DNA from: Gemmataceae bacterium
Lineage (GTDB): Bacteria > Planctomycetota > Planctomycetia > Gemmatales > Gemmataceae
Direction of reading: 5' to 3'
Length of the DNA stretch: 9,762 nucleotides
Assembly: GCA_947474875.1 (NCBI GenBank)
Contig: CANJKY010000070.1
Coordinates: forward strand, 1-9,762
The notes under the pieces are model-generated. The model had not been told where the DNA came from and did no database searches. It saw only the letters and a program-made list of their open reading frames with translations. The first letter of the stretch is position 1. Every line of letters starts with the position of its first letter. Below, one piece after another: positions 1-5,458 of the stretch. The position numbers and the translations under genes were made by a program.

Positions 1-574
1 CCCCGCTCACCTCCTTGCCGTTCACGTGCAGCTTGATCGCCCCGTTGGTGGCGATCACCTTGTAGTGGTTCCACTCCCCGCCGCCCTTCGCCCGCTCCTC
101 GCTCGGCAGGCACCGCTCCATCCCCTTGCGGGTGGGGTGCGGGCGGTCCGGCTTGCACCGCGCCCCGCTCACGCTGAACACGTCCCCGTGGTTCGTCGCC
201 CAGTCGTTCTTCGGGTAGTTCACCAGCACCTGCACCTCGATGCCGCGGGTGAACGGCCCGCCCACTTGGGGCAGCGGGTCGCACCACACGAAGAACCCGG
301 AGTTGCCCACCTCCTTCGTGTTCACGTGCATCCACTCGAACTCGCACTCGAAGTTCTCGTACTGCTTCTCCGTCCGCAGCAGGCCGATGGGGGTGCCGGA
401 GGTGATCAGTTCGCCGTTCTTCACCGTCCACGTCTTCGGCCCGCAGTTCACGTTCACCCAGCCAGTCAGGTCCGTGCCGTTGAACAGCGGGACGTAGCCG
501 TCCTTGTCCGACTTGGGCGGGTCGGCGGCGAAGATGGGGGAAGCGGTCAGGACGAGCACGAGCAGGCGGCGCAT
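1..574 (-). CDS. Secreted DUF1080 (3-keto-disaccharide hydrolase / LamG-like) protein, 3' end cut off
   Basis: The reading frame is open from the ATG at 574-572 to the window edge, giving 191 codons without a stop, so the C-terminus is missing. Residues 1-17 form a short signal peptide (MRRLLVLVLTASPIFA, then ADPP), so the protein is probably exported. The mature part has the DUF1080 hallmarks in order: YVPLFNGTDLTGW near residues 27-39, WTVKNGELITSG at about 48-59, ENFECEFEW at about 73-81, GNSGFFVW at about 91-98, RGIEVQVL at about 110-117, and WNHYKVIA followed by LHVNGKEV near the cut end. This concanavalin-like fold family is greatly expanded in planctomycetes and linked to sugar or polysaccharide breakdown; the substrate cannot be read from the sequence. 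A GGAAG site lies 7 bases before the ATG. Family assignment is firm, enzymatic activity is inferred. Confidence 0.9.
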   Translation of the reverse strand, partial: MRRLLVLVLTASPIFAADPPKSDKDGYVPLFNGTDLTGWVNVNCGPKTWTVKNGELITSGTPIGLLRTEKQYENFECEFEWMHVNTKEVGNSGFFVWCDPLPQVGGPFTRGIEVQVLVNYPKNDWATNHGDVFSVSGARCKPDRPHPTRKGMERCLPSEERAKGGGEWNHYKVIATNGAIKLHVNGKEVSG

Positions 575-604
575 GGGTGGGCTTCCGGGGGGCGAGGTGC
601 AGTG

Positions 605-633
605 ATGGTAGCCGAGGGGCGTGGAGATGTGAA
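605..633 (-). promoter_or_regulatory. Candidate sigma-70-type promoter for the DUF1080 gene
   Basis: On the minus strand there is TTCACA (633-628) as a -35 box, a 17-base spacer and TACCAT (610-605) as a -10 box, about 30 bases before the ATG at 574. The -35 matches 5 of 6 consensus bases, the -10 matches 4 of 6. It lies downstream of the hairpin at 647-674, so it would let the DUF1080 gene be transcribed separately from the lipoprotein gene. Found by eye only. Confidence 0.4.
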
Positions 634-646
634 CCGTTCAACGCGA

Positions 647-674
647 AAGCCCGGGGACGGCTGCCCCCGGGCTT
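647..674 (-). terminator. Perfect 10-bp GC-rich hairpin after the lipoprotein gene
   Basis: AAGCCCGGGG (647-656) is exactly complementary to CCCCGGGCTT (665-674) around an 8-base loop. It starts 21 bases past the stop codon of the minus-strand lipoprotein gene, which suits a transcription terminator. There is no run of T after the stem on the minus strand, so it would be a T-less intrinsic terminator or an RNA 3'-end stabiliser. Confidence 0.55.
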
Positions 675-694
675 GGGTGCGGTGGCGGTTCGCG

Positions 695-1318
695 TTAGCG
701 AATCCGCCCGCGGACGCTCACCCCGACCACCGGCGGCCCGCAGTACGGGTCGTACACCATCACCGGCGGCGGGGGCGGGGCGACGAACACCGGCTCGTGG
801 ACCACCTGCCGCACCACGATCGGCCGGCCGGACCGTGACGGGTACGCCTCCCGACCGCTGTTCTGCATGGCCGAGATGACCCGGTCCGGCACGTTGTTCG
901 CTTTCAGTGTGTTCAGGTCGGCCACGCTCAGCTGGAACGTCATCCGGTTGTTCTGGATGTGGTTCAGGATGACCGACTCGCTCTGCCCCTGCTGCACCAG
1001 CGTGATGATCTCGTCGATGCGGTTCGGCTGGGCGTTCACGTAGGCCTGGTCGGCCGCCGCCTGCCGCATCTCCGCCCGCTCTTCATCCTTGCGGTCGGCC
1101 TCGTTCCCGATCACCCCGCCGACGCCTGCGCCGAGCAGCCCGCCGACAGCCGCCCCAGTCTTCGGGTTGCCGGTGGCCGCCCCGATGAGCGTACCCACCC
1201 CGGCGCCGATGGCCCCGCCGCCGAGCACGCCCTTCTCCGTCTGGTTCATGGTCGAGCAGCCGACCGAGGCGATCGCCAGTCCCGAGCCGAGCAGCATCAC
1301 AATCCGTCGTGTGGTCAT
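695..1318 (-). CDS. Glycine-zipper lipoprotein with proline-rich tail
   Basis: This is a 207-residue envelope protein. Residues 1-20 form a signal peptide ending SVG before Cys21; the lipobox is imperfect (Ser rather than Leu at -3) but a lipoprotein is likely. Residues 30-71 are a glycine zipper with small residues at regular spacing (GGGAIGAGVG, GAAVGGLLGAGVGG), as in the YMGG/2TM glycine-zipper families that form tightly packed membrane-associated hairpins. A charged linker follows, then a helical segment at about 100-155 (IDEIITLVQQGQSESVILNHI, then a stretch ending VPDRVISAMQ) that resembles a domain seen after glycine zippers in other planctomycete proteins. The tail is PPPPP-rich with PYCGPP. 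A purine-rich site (GGGGAG) lies about 7 bases before the ATG. It probably has a structural or envelope-stress role, but this is inference. Confidence 0.8.
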   Translation of the reverse strand: MTTRRIVMLLGSGLAIASVGCSTMNQTEKGVLGGGAIGAGVGTLIGAATGNPKTGAAVGGLLGAGVGGVIGNEADRKDEERAEMRQAAADQAYVNAQPNRIDEIITLVQQGQSESVILNHIQNNRMTFQLSVADLNTLKANNVPDRVISAMQNSGREAYPSRSGRPIVVRQVVHEPVFVAPPPPPVMVYDPYCGPPVVGVSVRGRIR

Positions 1319-1370
1319 GTCCGTACTCCCCCCACGGTGAGCGGCGAACCATGCCGTCGCCGGCCCGTCC

Positions 1371-1376
1371 TGTCAA
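1371..1376 (-). promoter_or_regulatory. Consensus -35 box (TTGACA) upstream of the lipoprotein gene
   Basis: An exact TTGACA reads on the minus strand at 1376-1371, about 53 bases before the lipoprotein ATG at 1318. The sequence at the expected -10 distance (around 1353-1347, CATGGTT) is a poor match, so the promoter is incomplete by the standard consensus. Confidence 0.3.
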
Positions 1377-1421
1377 CGGGAGTTCGCCCGTGAAGTTGCG
1401 CGGAATTTCCTGCCCGGTGCG

Positions 1422-1450
1422 TTCCGGCTGCTTCCGCCGGCCGGTATATT
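1422..1450 (+). promoter_or_regulatory. Candidate promoter for the LRR membrane protein / lipase gene run
   Basis: TATATT at 1445-1450 stands out in very GC-rich surroundings and matches 5 of 6 bases of a -10 box. A weak -35 (TTCCGG, 1422-1427) sits 17 bases upstream. The ATG of the next gene is at 1489, leaving a leader of about 30 bases. The following genes are closely spaced, so this may drive several of them. Confidence 0.4.
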
Positions 1451-1488
1451 CACACCCGTCGATCTGTCTTCACCTCCGGTGCCGTGCG

Positions 1489-2097
1489 ATGCCCGAAACG
1501 CTCACCCTCCCGCTGCTCGCCGTCGGCGGGGCGCTGCTGCTCATCGGCCTGCTGTGGCTGCTGGTCGTGGCGTTCCGCACCGGGTTCGTCAAGAAGGCCA
1601 TGCTGCCGGTGCTGGTGGTGCTGCTCGGGGCGGGGGTGGCGGTGTTCATCCCGGTGTACAACAAGCTGTACCCCCCGCCGGTGCAAACCACCGCTCAGGT
1701 GTTCGGCGATGGCATCACCATCACCGGGGCGGCGAAGGACCAGTTGAGCGTGGTGCTGGGGCACAAAGGCTGGAAGTACATTCAGGCGGCGAACGCCGGG
1801 CTGACGGACGACCAACTGACCGGGCTGGACGGGATGATCGAACTGGGGTTCGTCGACCTGAACGACAACCCGGTGACGGATGCAACGCTCGAACGGCTGG
1901 TGAAACTGCCGAAGCTGTCGAAGCTGTATGCCGCCCGCACCCAGTTCACCGCCGACGGGGTGAAGAAGCTCGTGCTGGACAACCCGGACTGCAAGCTGAC
2001 CGAGATCGACGTCCGCGGCCTCACCCCGCCGGTGCCGGGCGCCGCCCTCCGCGACTGGAAGAGCAAGGACAAGGACAACCGCAAGTTCAACAACTGA
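1489..2097 (+). CDS. Two-helix membrane protein with leucine-rich-repeat-like domain
   Basis: The frame extends further upstream, but the ATG at 1489 is chosen because it lies after the TATATT promoter candidate and opens directly into a hydrophobic helix. The product is 202 residues. Two membrane helices (about 6-29 and 37-56) are joined by a short basic turn (RTGFVKK). Residues about 105-178 read as degenerate leucine-rich repeats: LTDDQLTGLDGMIELGFVDL, then LNDNPVTDATLERLVKLPKL, then a stretch ending in LTEIDVRGL. This short LRR style (LxxLDLxxNxVTDxxLxxL) is common in planctomycetes and is thought to bind proteins. A lysine-rich C-terminus follows (KSKDKDNRK). It would anchor in the cytoplasmic membrane with the LRR on one face. 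Fifty bases separate it from the lipase gene, so the two are probably cotranscribed. Function unknown. Confidence 0.8.
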   Translation: MPETLTLPLLAVGGALLLIGLLWLLVVAFRTGFVKKAMLPVLVVLLGAGVAVFIPVYNKLYPPPVQTTAQVFGDGITITGAAKDQLSVVLGHKGWKYIQAANAGLTDDQLTGLDGMIELGFVDLNDNPVTDATLERLVKLPKLSKLYAARTQFTADGVKKLVLDNPDCKLTEIDVRGLTPPVPGAALRDWKSKDKDNRKFNN

Positions 2098-2134
2098 CCC
2101 CGCCCTCCGCTCCCCGGCGGTCGCGGCTCACCCC

Positions 2135-2140
2135 GAAGGA
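2135..2140 (+). promoter_or_regulatory. Ribosome binding site that fixes the lipase start
   Basis: GAAGGA lies 7 bases before the ATG at 2148. The reading frame has no stop for over 600 bases upstream of this point, so this site is the main reason for preferring 2148. Confidence 0.5.
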
Positions 2141-2147
2141 TTCCCCC

Positions 2148-2984
2148 ATGCCGCTCACCGAAGACGCCTTCGGCGACCCGGGCAACGCCCGCTTCCTGGC
2201 CGTCGCCTGCGACCTCGCCTACCTGCCGGAACCGCAGGGCGCGCCGCAGTTCCAGTCTGAACTCGGGCTGACTGCCAAGCTGGTCAGCGTGGACAACACC
2301 CAGGCGTACGTCGGCACGGACGACACCAACCTGGTGGTGGCGTTCCGCGGGAGCGAGGCGCCGGTCACCGTGGACGGGCTGAAGGACTGGCTGCTGACCA
2401 ACGCCGACAACCTGCTCATCCAGCCGCAAGGCCCGCTCGCCACCGAGTTCGTGGCGGCCGGAGTGGGCGCCCGCTGGCACCAGGGGTTCGTGAACGCCAT
2501 CACCGAGATCTGGGAGCCGCTGTACGCCGAGGTGGCCGCGGTGCAGAAGGAGAAGGAGCGCTGCTTCTGGATCACCGGGCACAGCCTGGGCGGGGCGCTG
2601 GCCCTGATGGCGTCGTGGCTGTTCTTCCGCAAGACGATGATGCCGCACCAGACGTACACGTTCGGCGGGCCGATGGTCGGGAACAAGATCGTGGCCGAGG
2701 CGTTCGAGCGGGAGTTCGGCACCAAGATCGCCCGGTACGCGAACGGCCCGGACCCGGTGCCGCTGCTGCCGATGATGAGCCTGGCGGCGAACGAGTTCGT
2801 CCACGCCGGCAAGCCGCTGCCCGGCGGGGCGGACGCGGCCAACCTGGTCGCGTACCTGGCCGAGGCGGCCGGCGGGATGGTGCAGGGGCTGCTGTCCGGG
2901 GATGTGAAGGAGAAGGTGTGGGGGGCGGTGATGGCGCGGGTGAACGCCCACCTGATGACCGACTACCGCAAACTGATCGGGTAG
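2148..2984 (+). CDS. Class 3 lipase (alpha/beta hydrolase)
   Basis: This is a 278-residue member of the lipase class 3 (fungal lipase-like) family, hydrolysing ester bonds of acylglycerols or related lipids. The nucleophile elbow is GHSLGG with Ser146. Asp202 in NGPDPVP and His268 in the C-terminal HLMTDY segment sit where this family has its other triad residues. The oxyanion-side strand VVAFRGSE (63-70) and the segment WHQGF (110-114) are also family hallmarks, as is TFGGPMVGN (171-179). No signal peptide or membrane helix is evident, so it appears cytoplasmic or exported by an unrecognised route. The ATG at 2148 is chosen because GAAGGA lies 7 bases upstream and the product then starts at the family's usual N-terminus; the frame itself stays open far upstream. 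The substrate is not predictable. Confidence 0.92.
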   Translation: MPLTEDAFGDPGNARFLAVACDLAYLPEPQGAPQFQSELGLTAKLVSVDNTQAYVGTDDTNLVVAFRGSEAPVTVDGLKDWLLTNADNLLIQPQGPLATEFVAAGVGARWHQGFVNAITEIWEPLYAEVAAVQKEKERCFWITGHSLGGALALMASWLFFRKTMMPHQTYTFGGPMVGNKIVAEAFEREFGTKIARYANGPDPVPLLPMMSLAANEFVHAGKPLPGGADAANLVAYLAEAAGGMVQGLLSGDVKEKVWGAVMARVNAHLMTDYRKLIG

Positions 2985-3012
2985 AATCGGGGTAGCACCC
3001 GGAGGGCCTTCG

Positions 3013-3252
3013 ATGGGCGAACCGTACCTGTCTATGGCCGAGATCAAGGCCAAGTACCCGAACGAGTGGGTGTTCGTGGATCAGATGACCGCACCCAGAC
3101 GGAGTGAGCCGTTCGCCGGGCGGGTGGTGTGGCACCATTCGAACCGCGACGACTTCGACGGCGGATTGGAACGGGTCCGGCACATCGAGCGCGGCGCGAT
3201 CTGGTACACGGGCGAACCCGACCCGGACGAAATCTGGCTGCTCAACACGTGA
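3013..3252 (+). CDS. Unrecognised 79-residue protein paired with an aspartyl protease gene
   Basis: This small acidic, aromatic-rich protein has no signal peptide or membrane helix. Visible motifs are an N-terminal helix MAEIKAKYPNEWVFVD (8-23), a central VVWHHSNRDDFDGG (38-51) and a C-terminal IWYTGEPDPDEIWLL (63-77). The pattern of a YPNEWV segment, a middle strand with a helix, and a final strand ending G-x-x-P resembles small proteins I recall being encoded directly before retropepsin-like proteases in cyanobacteria and planctomycetes; this is memory and could not be checked. GGAGG lies 7 bases before the ATG, a strong ribosome binding site. Its stop overlaps the GTG start of the next gene by 3 bases within GTGA, which implies translational coupling and a joint role. 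Candidate roles are protease partner, substrate or inhibitor; none is shown. Confidence 0.75.
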   Translation: MGEPYLSMAEIKAKYPNEWVFVDQMTAPRRSEPFAGRVVWHHSNRDDFDGGLERVRHIERGAIWYTGEPDPDEIWLLNT

Positions 3253-3659
3253 GCGCACCGTTCGACCCCAACGCCCGGCGTGTACTCGTCCCCGTCACGG
3301 TGCGCGGACCCCGAGCCACACACCGGTTCGGGTTCGCCCTCGACACCGGAGCCTCTCGCACCACCCTCCGGCCGGAACTACTCCGCCTGCTCGGGTTCGA
3401 TCTCGCCAACCCGGTCGCCGTCCGCGACTTCCGTGGGGTGACGGGGGGCGGCCGGGCGCCCTCATTCGTCGCCGAGGCGGTCACGGCCCTGGGGGTCACT
3501 CTCACCCGTTTCGAGATCCACGCCGTCAGCCCGTCGGCCTCCGTCACCATCGACGGCCTGCTCGGCCTGGACTTCCTCCGCGGCCGAGTCCTCACCCTCG
3601 ACTTCGCCCGCGGGCGGATGGCCCTCCGGCGGCCGCGGTGGTGGGCGTTCTGGCGGTAG
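3249..3659 (+). CDS. Retropepsin-like (clan AA) aspartyl protease
   Basis: With the GTG start at 3249 the protein has 136 residues, the usual size for a single-domain bacterial retropepsin that must dimerise to form an active site. The catalytic signature is LDTGAS at residues 31-36 after the strand FGFA, and the second family signature is IDGLLGLDFLRG at 101-112, corresponding to the hydrophobic-hydrophobic-Gly motif. Between them are PVAVRD and the flap-like GVTGGGRAP. There is no signal peptide or membrane helix. The start is chosen because GTGA overlaps the stop of the upstream small gene; extending further upstream gives an arginine-rich, non-protein-like leader. The C-terminus is unusually rich in Trp and Arg (RRPRWWAFWR). 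Substrate unknown. Confidence 0.85.
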   Translation: MSAPFDPNARRVLVPVTVRGPRATHRFGFALDTGASRTTLRPELLRLLGFDLANPVAVRDFRGVTGGGRAPSFVAEAVTALGVTLTRFEIHAVSPSASVTIDGLLGLDFLRGRVLTLDFARGRMALRRPRWWAFWR

Positions 3660-3718
3660 CGCCGTACACCAGTCGCCAACCGCCCCGGCGGTCCCTCACC
3701 CCCACACGGAGGCTCGGC

Positions 3719-4213
3719 ATGAGCATGTTCATCGGCGAAGGTCTGGTCGGCGACGGGAACGAGATCGCGCACATCGACCTGCTCATCGGGGACAAGAACG
3801 GGCCGGTCGGGAACGCGTTCGCCAACGCCCTGGCCACCCAGAGCGAGGGGCACACCAGCCTGCTGGCGGTCATCACCCCGAACCTGATCTGCAAGCCGGC
3901 CACGGTGATGATCACCAAGGTGACCATCAAGGGGATGAAGCAGGCGGTGCAGATGTTCGGCCCGGCGCAAGCCGCGGTCGCCCGCGCCGTCGCCGACAGC
4001 GTGGCCGACGGGGTCATCCCGAAGGACAAGGCGGACGAGTACGTGATCGTGTGCGGGGTGTTCATCCACCCGCAGGCGGCCGACGACACCAAGATCTACC
4101 AGTACAACTACGACGCCACCAAGCTGGCCATCAAACACGCTATGGGCGGGCTGCCGAAGATCGACGAGATCACCGCCCGCCGCGGCGAGAAGCACCCGTT
4201 CAGCCCCAAATAA
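3719..4213 (+). CDS. fae: Formaldehyde-activating enzyme
   Basis: Fae catalyses condensation of formaldehyde with tetrahydromethanopterin to methylene-H4MPT, the entry step of the cytoplasmic H4MPT-linked formaldehyde oxidation and detoxification route. The 164-residue protein matches the family along its whole length: GEGLVGDGNEIAHIDLLIG at 6-24, TSLLAVITPNLICKPAT, the very conserved QAVQMFGPAQAAVA, VFIHPQAADD and YNYDATKLAI, ending in HPF. His18 in GNEIAHIDL corresponds to the catalytic His of the Methylorubrum extorquens enzyme by my recollection of that sequence. GGAGG lies 6 bases before the ATG at 3719. The gene follows the protease gene by 59 bases and precedes mtdB, its pathway partner, with a large inverted repeat in between. 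Confidence 0.97.
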   Translation: MSMFIGEGLVGDGNEIAHIDLLIGDKNGPVGNAFANALATQSEGHTSLLAVITPNLICKPATVMITKVTIKGMKQAVQMFGPAQAAVARAVADSVADGVIPKDKADEYVIVCGVFIHPQAADDTKIYQYNYDATKLAIKHAMGGLPKIDEITARRGEKHPFSPK

Positions 4214-4302
4214 GGCGGACACGAGACACGAGGGGAGAGACACGAGACGGGAAGAAATTCTTCTCTCGTGTCTCTCCCCTCGTGTCTCGTGTCTGATCCG
4301 CC
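4214..4302. repeat. Large perfect inverted repeat filling the fae-mtdB gap
   Basis: The arms 4218-4247 and 4264-4293 are exact reverse complements over 30 bases. The 16-base centre (4248-4263) contains a further GAAGAA/TTCTTC pair around one base, and the outer ends GGCG (4214-4217) and CGCC (4299-4302) can also pair. Almost all 89 bases between the two genes can therefore fold into one hairpin, which ends right at the mtdB ATG. Each arm carries three copies of GACACGA. There is no T-run after it and no Shine-Dalgarno site directly before mtdB. It may be a dispersed palindromic repeat (REP/BIME-like), an mRNA processing or attenuation element, or both. Confidence 0.92.
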
Positions 4303-5175
4303 ATGTCCGACAAAGCGACGATCCTGCTGCACCTCGACACCGACCCGCACCCGAGCGTGTTCGACCGGGTGGTGGCCGTCGACTCCGGCGTGCAGCACCT
4401 GTTCAGCTACGGCGGGGTGAAGCCGGAGCACGTCATGCCGCTCGTCCACGGGTGCATCTTCACCCGCGGGAAGAAGGACCTGATGCGGACGGCGGTGTTC
4501 GTTGGCGGGTCGGACGTGGCGGCCGGCGAGGCGGTGCTGGCCGAGGTGCGGAAGCACCTGATGCCCATGTTCGGGCTGAGCGTGTCGGTCATGCTGGACA
4601 GCAACGGGGCGAACACCACCGCCGCCGCCGCGGTGGTGGCGGCCGGCCGGCACATCGACCTGGCGACTGCCAACTCGCTGGTACTCGGGGCGACCGGCCC
4701 GGTCGGCCAGCGGGCGGCCAGACTCTTGGCCGCCGCCGGCGGGCACGTGCGGATCGCCAGCCGGCAGAAGGAGCGGGCGGAAGCGGTGGCCGCCGGCATC
4801 CGCAAGCAGGTACCGAAGGCGAACGTGGAGGCGGTGGCCGCCGGCGGCGGCGACGCCGAGGAAGCGCTGGACGAGCGGAACGTCGTGATCGCCGCCGGCG
4901 CGCCGGGGGTGATGATGCTGCCGGCCAAGCACCGCACCGCGTGCGACACCCTGCGGGTGGCGATCGACCTGAACGGGGTGCCGCCGGCCGGCATTGAGGG
5001 GGTGGAGCTGAACGACCAGGCGACCAACCGGGACGACTGCTGGTGCTACGGCGCGCTGGGCGTAGGCGGGACGAAGATGAAGATCCACAAGGCGGCGGTG
5101 AAGGCGCTGTTCACCCGCTCCGACGCGGTGTTCGACATCGAGCAGATCTACGACCTGGCGAAACAGATCGGGTGA
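4303..5175 (+). CDS. mtdB: NAD(P)-dependent methylene-tetrahydromethanopterin dehydrogenase (MtdB/MtdC class)
   Basis: The enzyme oxidises methylene-H4MPT, the product of Fae, to methenyl-H4MPT with NAD(P)+. The protein has 290 residues, the usual length for the family. The N-terminal substrate domain shows LLHLDTDPHPSVFDRVVAVD (8-27), then QHLFSYGGV and LVHGCIFTRG. The Rossmann motif is LGATGPVGQ (128-136) followed by basic residues IASRQK, where NADP phosphate would bind. The C-terminal segment RVAIDLNGVPP and WCYGALGVGGTKMKIH is also typical. Planctomycete members were described as a separate class, MtdC, so the symbol is approximate and cofactor preference is open. The ATG is 10 bases after the palindrome's perfect arm and has no clear ribosome binding site. 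A weak CCCCG/CGGGG stem follows the stop at 5180-5207. Confidence 0.93.
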   Translation: MSDKATILLHLDTDPHPSVFDRVVAVDSGVQHLFSYGGVKPEHVMPLVHGCIFTRGKKDLMRTAVFVGGSDVAAGEAVLAEVRKHLMPMFGLSVSVMLDSNGANTTAAAAVVAAGRHIDLATANSLVLGATGPVGQRAARLLAAAGGHVRIASRQKERAEAVAAGIRKQVPKANVEAVAAGGGDAEEALDERNVVIAAGAPGVMMLPAKHRTACDTLRVAIDLNGVPPAGIEGVELNDQATNRDDCWCYGALGVGGTKMKIHKAAVKALFTRSDAVFDIEQIYDLAKQIG

Positions 5176-5293
5176 AAGACCCCGCTCACCTGCCGGCGGC
5201 ATCGGGGAGCTATGAACGCCCAGAAACGAATCAGGCCGCCGGGTCAGATACCGCGCCTGGTTCGGCTTCCCGACACCCACGCTTCCGGCAATC

Positions 5294-5392
5294 CTATGTC
5301 CCCAGTTTGAGTATTTCCTTGCCATTCACTTCGACAACGACCTTCTCGTCGCGCAGGAAGGATCGGAACGTCTTGACGCCCGTTCTCTCCAC
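5294..5392 (-). pseudogene. Possible C-terminal remnant of a lost minus-strand gene
   Basis: Reading the minus strand from a GTG at 5392 to a TAG at 5296-5294 gives 32 codons whose second half is strikingly protein-like: FRSFLRDEKVVVEVNGKEI, then LKLGT and stop. The alternation of beta-strand-type residues and the NGKE turn are typical of a beta-rich domain end, for example a LamG/DUF1080-like C-terminus. An in-frame stop lies shortly upstream of the GTG, so no full gene exists. It could also be a genuine short gene or chance. The family cannot be named. Confidence 0.3.
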
Positions 5393-5397
5393 CTCGT

Positions 5398-5426
5398 TTG
5401 TTTCTCCCCTCGTCCTGATCTACGTT
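5398..5426 (+). promoter_or_regulatory. Candidate promoter for the zinc-ribbon gene at 5459
   Basis: TTGTTT (5398-5403), a 17-base spacer and TACGTT (5421-5426) lie about 33 bases before the ATG at 5459, in the low-GC gap. Both boxes are moderate matches to the sigma-70 consensus. Confidence 0.3.
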
Positions 5427-5458
5427 TCGCCGGCTCAATCTTGGAAGCGAGACGCACC

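Larger units (their letters stand above)
5176..5458. other. Gene-poor gap with reduced GC
   Basis: This 283-base stretch has no convincing intact gene. GC falls sharply here: by hand count 29 of 60 bases at 5281-5340, 36 of 60 at 5341-5400 and 33 of 60 at 5401-5460, against roughly 70 percent in the neighbouring genes. It holds a weak stem after mtdB (CCCCG 5180-5184 with CGGGG 5203-5207), a minus-strand coding remnant (5294-5392), a promoter-like site before the next gene, and an 11-base match (TCTCCCCTCGT, 5403-5413) to the palindrome arm at 4273-4283. Confidence 0.6.

Noticed and set aside
26..838. Plus-strand open frame of 270 codons opposite the DUF1080 and lipoprotein genes
   Set aside because: It is His/Arg/Pro-rich with no recognisable domain, and the opposite strand encodes a clear DUF1080 protein with a signal peptide.
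1782..3053. Long minus-strand open frame (423 codons) opposite the LRR and lipase genes
   Set aside because: It is the antisense shadow of high-GC coding DNA: Arg/His/Pro/Gly-rich, no domain, and it overlaps a lipase with a complete triad.
3679..3692. Small inverted repeat ACCGCC/GGCGGT before fae
   Set aside because: A 2-base loop cannot fold as drawn, and such short GC palindromes are expected by chance at this composition.
4218..4293. The GACACGA repeats as a CRISPR or tandem array
   Set aside because: The units are short, irregularly spaced and arranged as two mirror-image arms, so this is an inverted repeat, not a repeat-spacer array.
5213..5311. 32-codon plus-strand open frame with GGGGAG just upstream
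   Set aside because: The product is Pro/Arg-rich with no pattern, the ribosome site is only 3 bases from the ATG, and the minus-strand remnant in the same region looks more protein-like.
4108..5325. Long minus-strand open frame (405 codons) opposite mtdB
   Set aside because: It has antisense-type composition, runs through the palindrome and fully overlaps a clearly recognised dehydrogenase.
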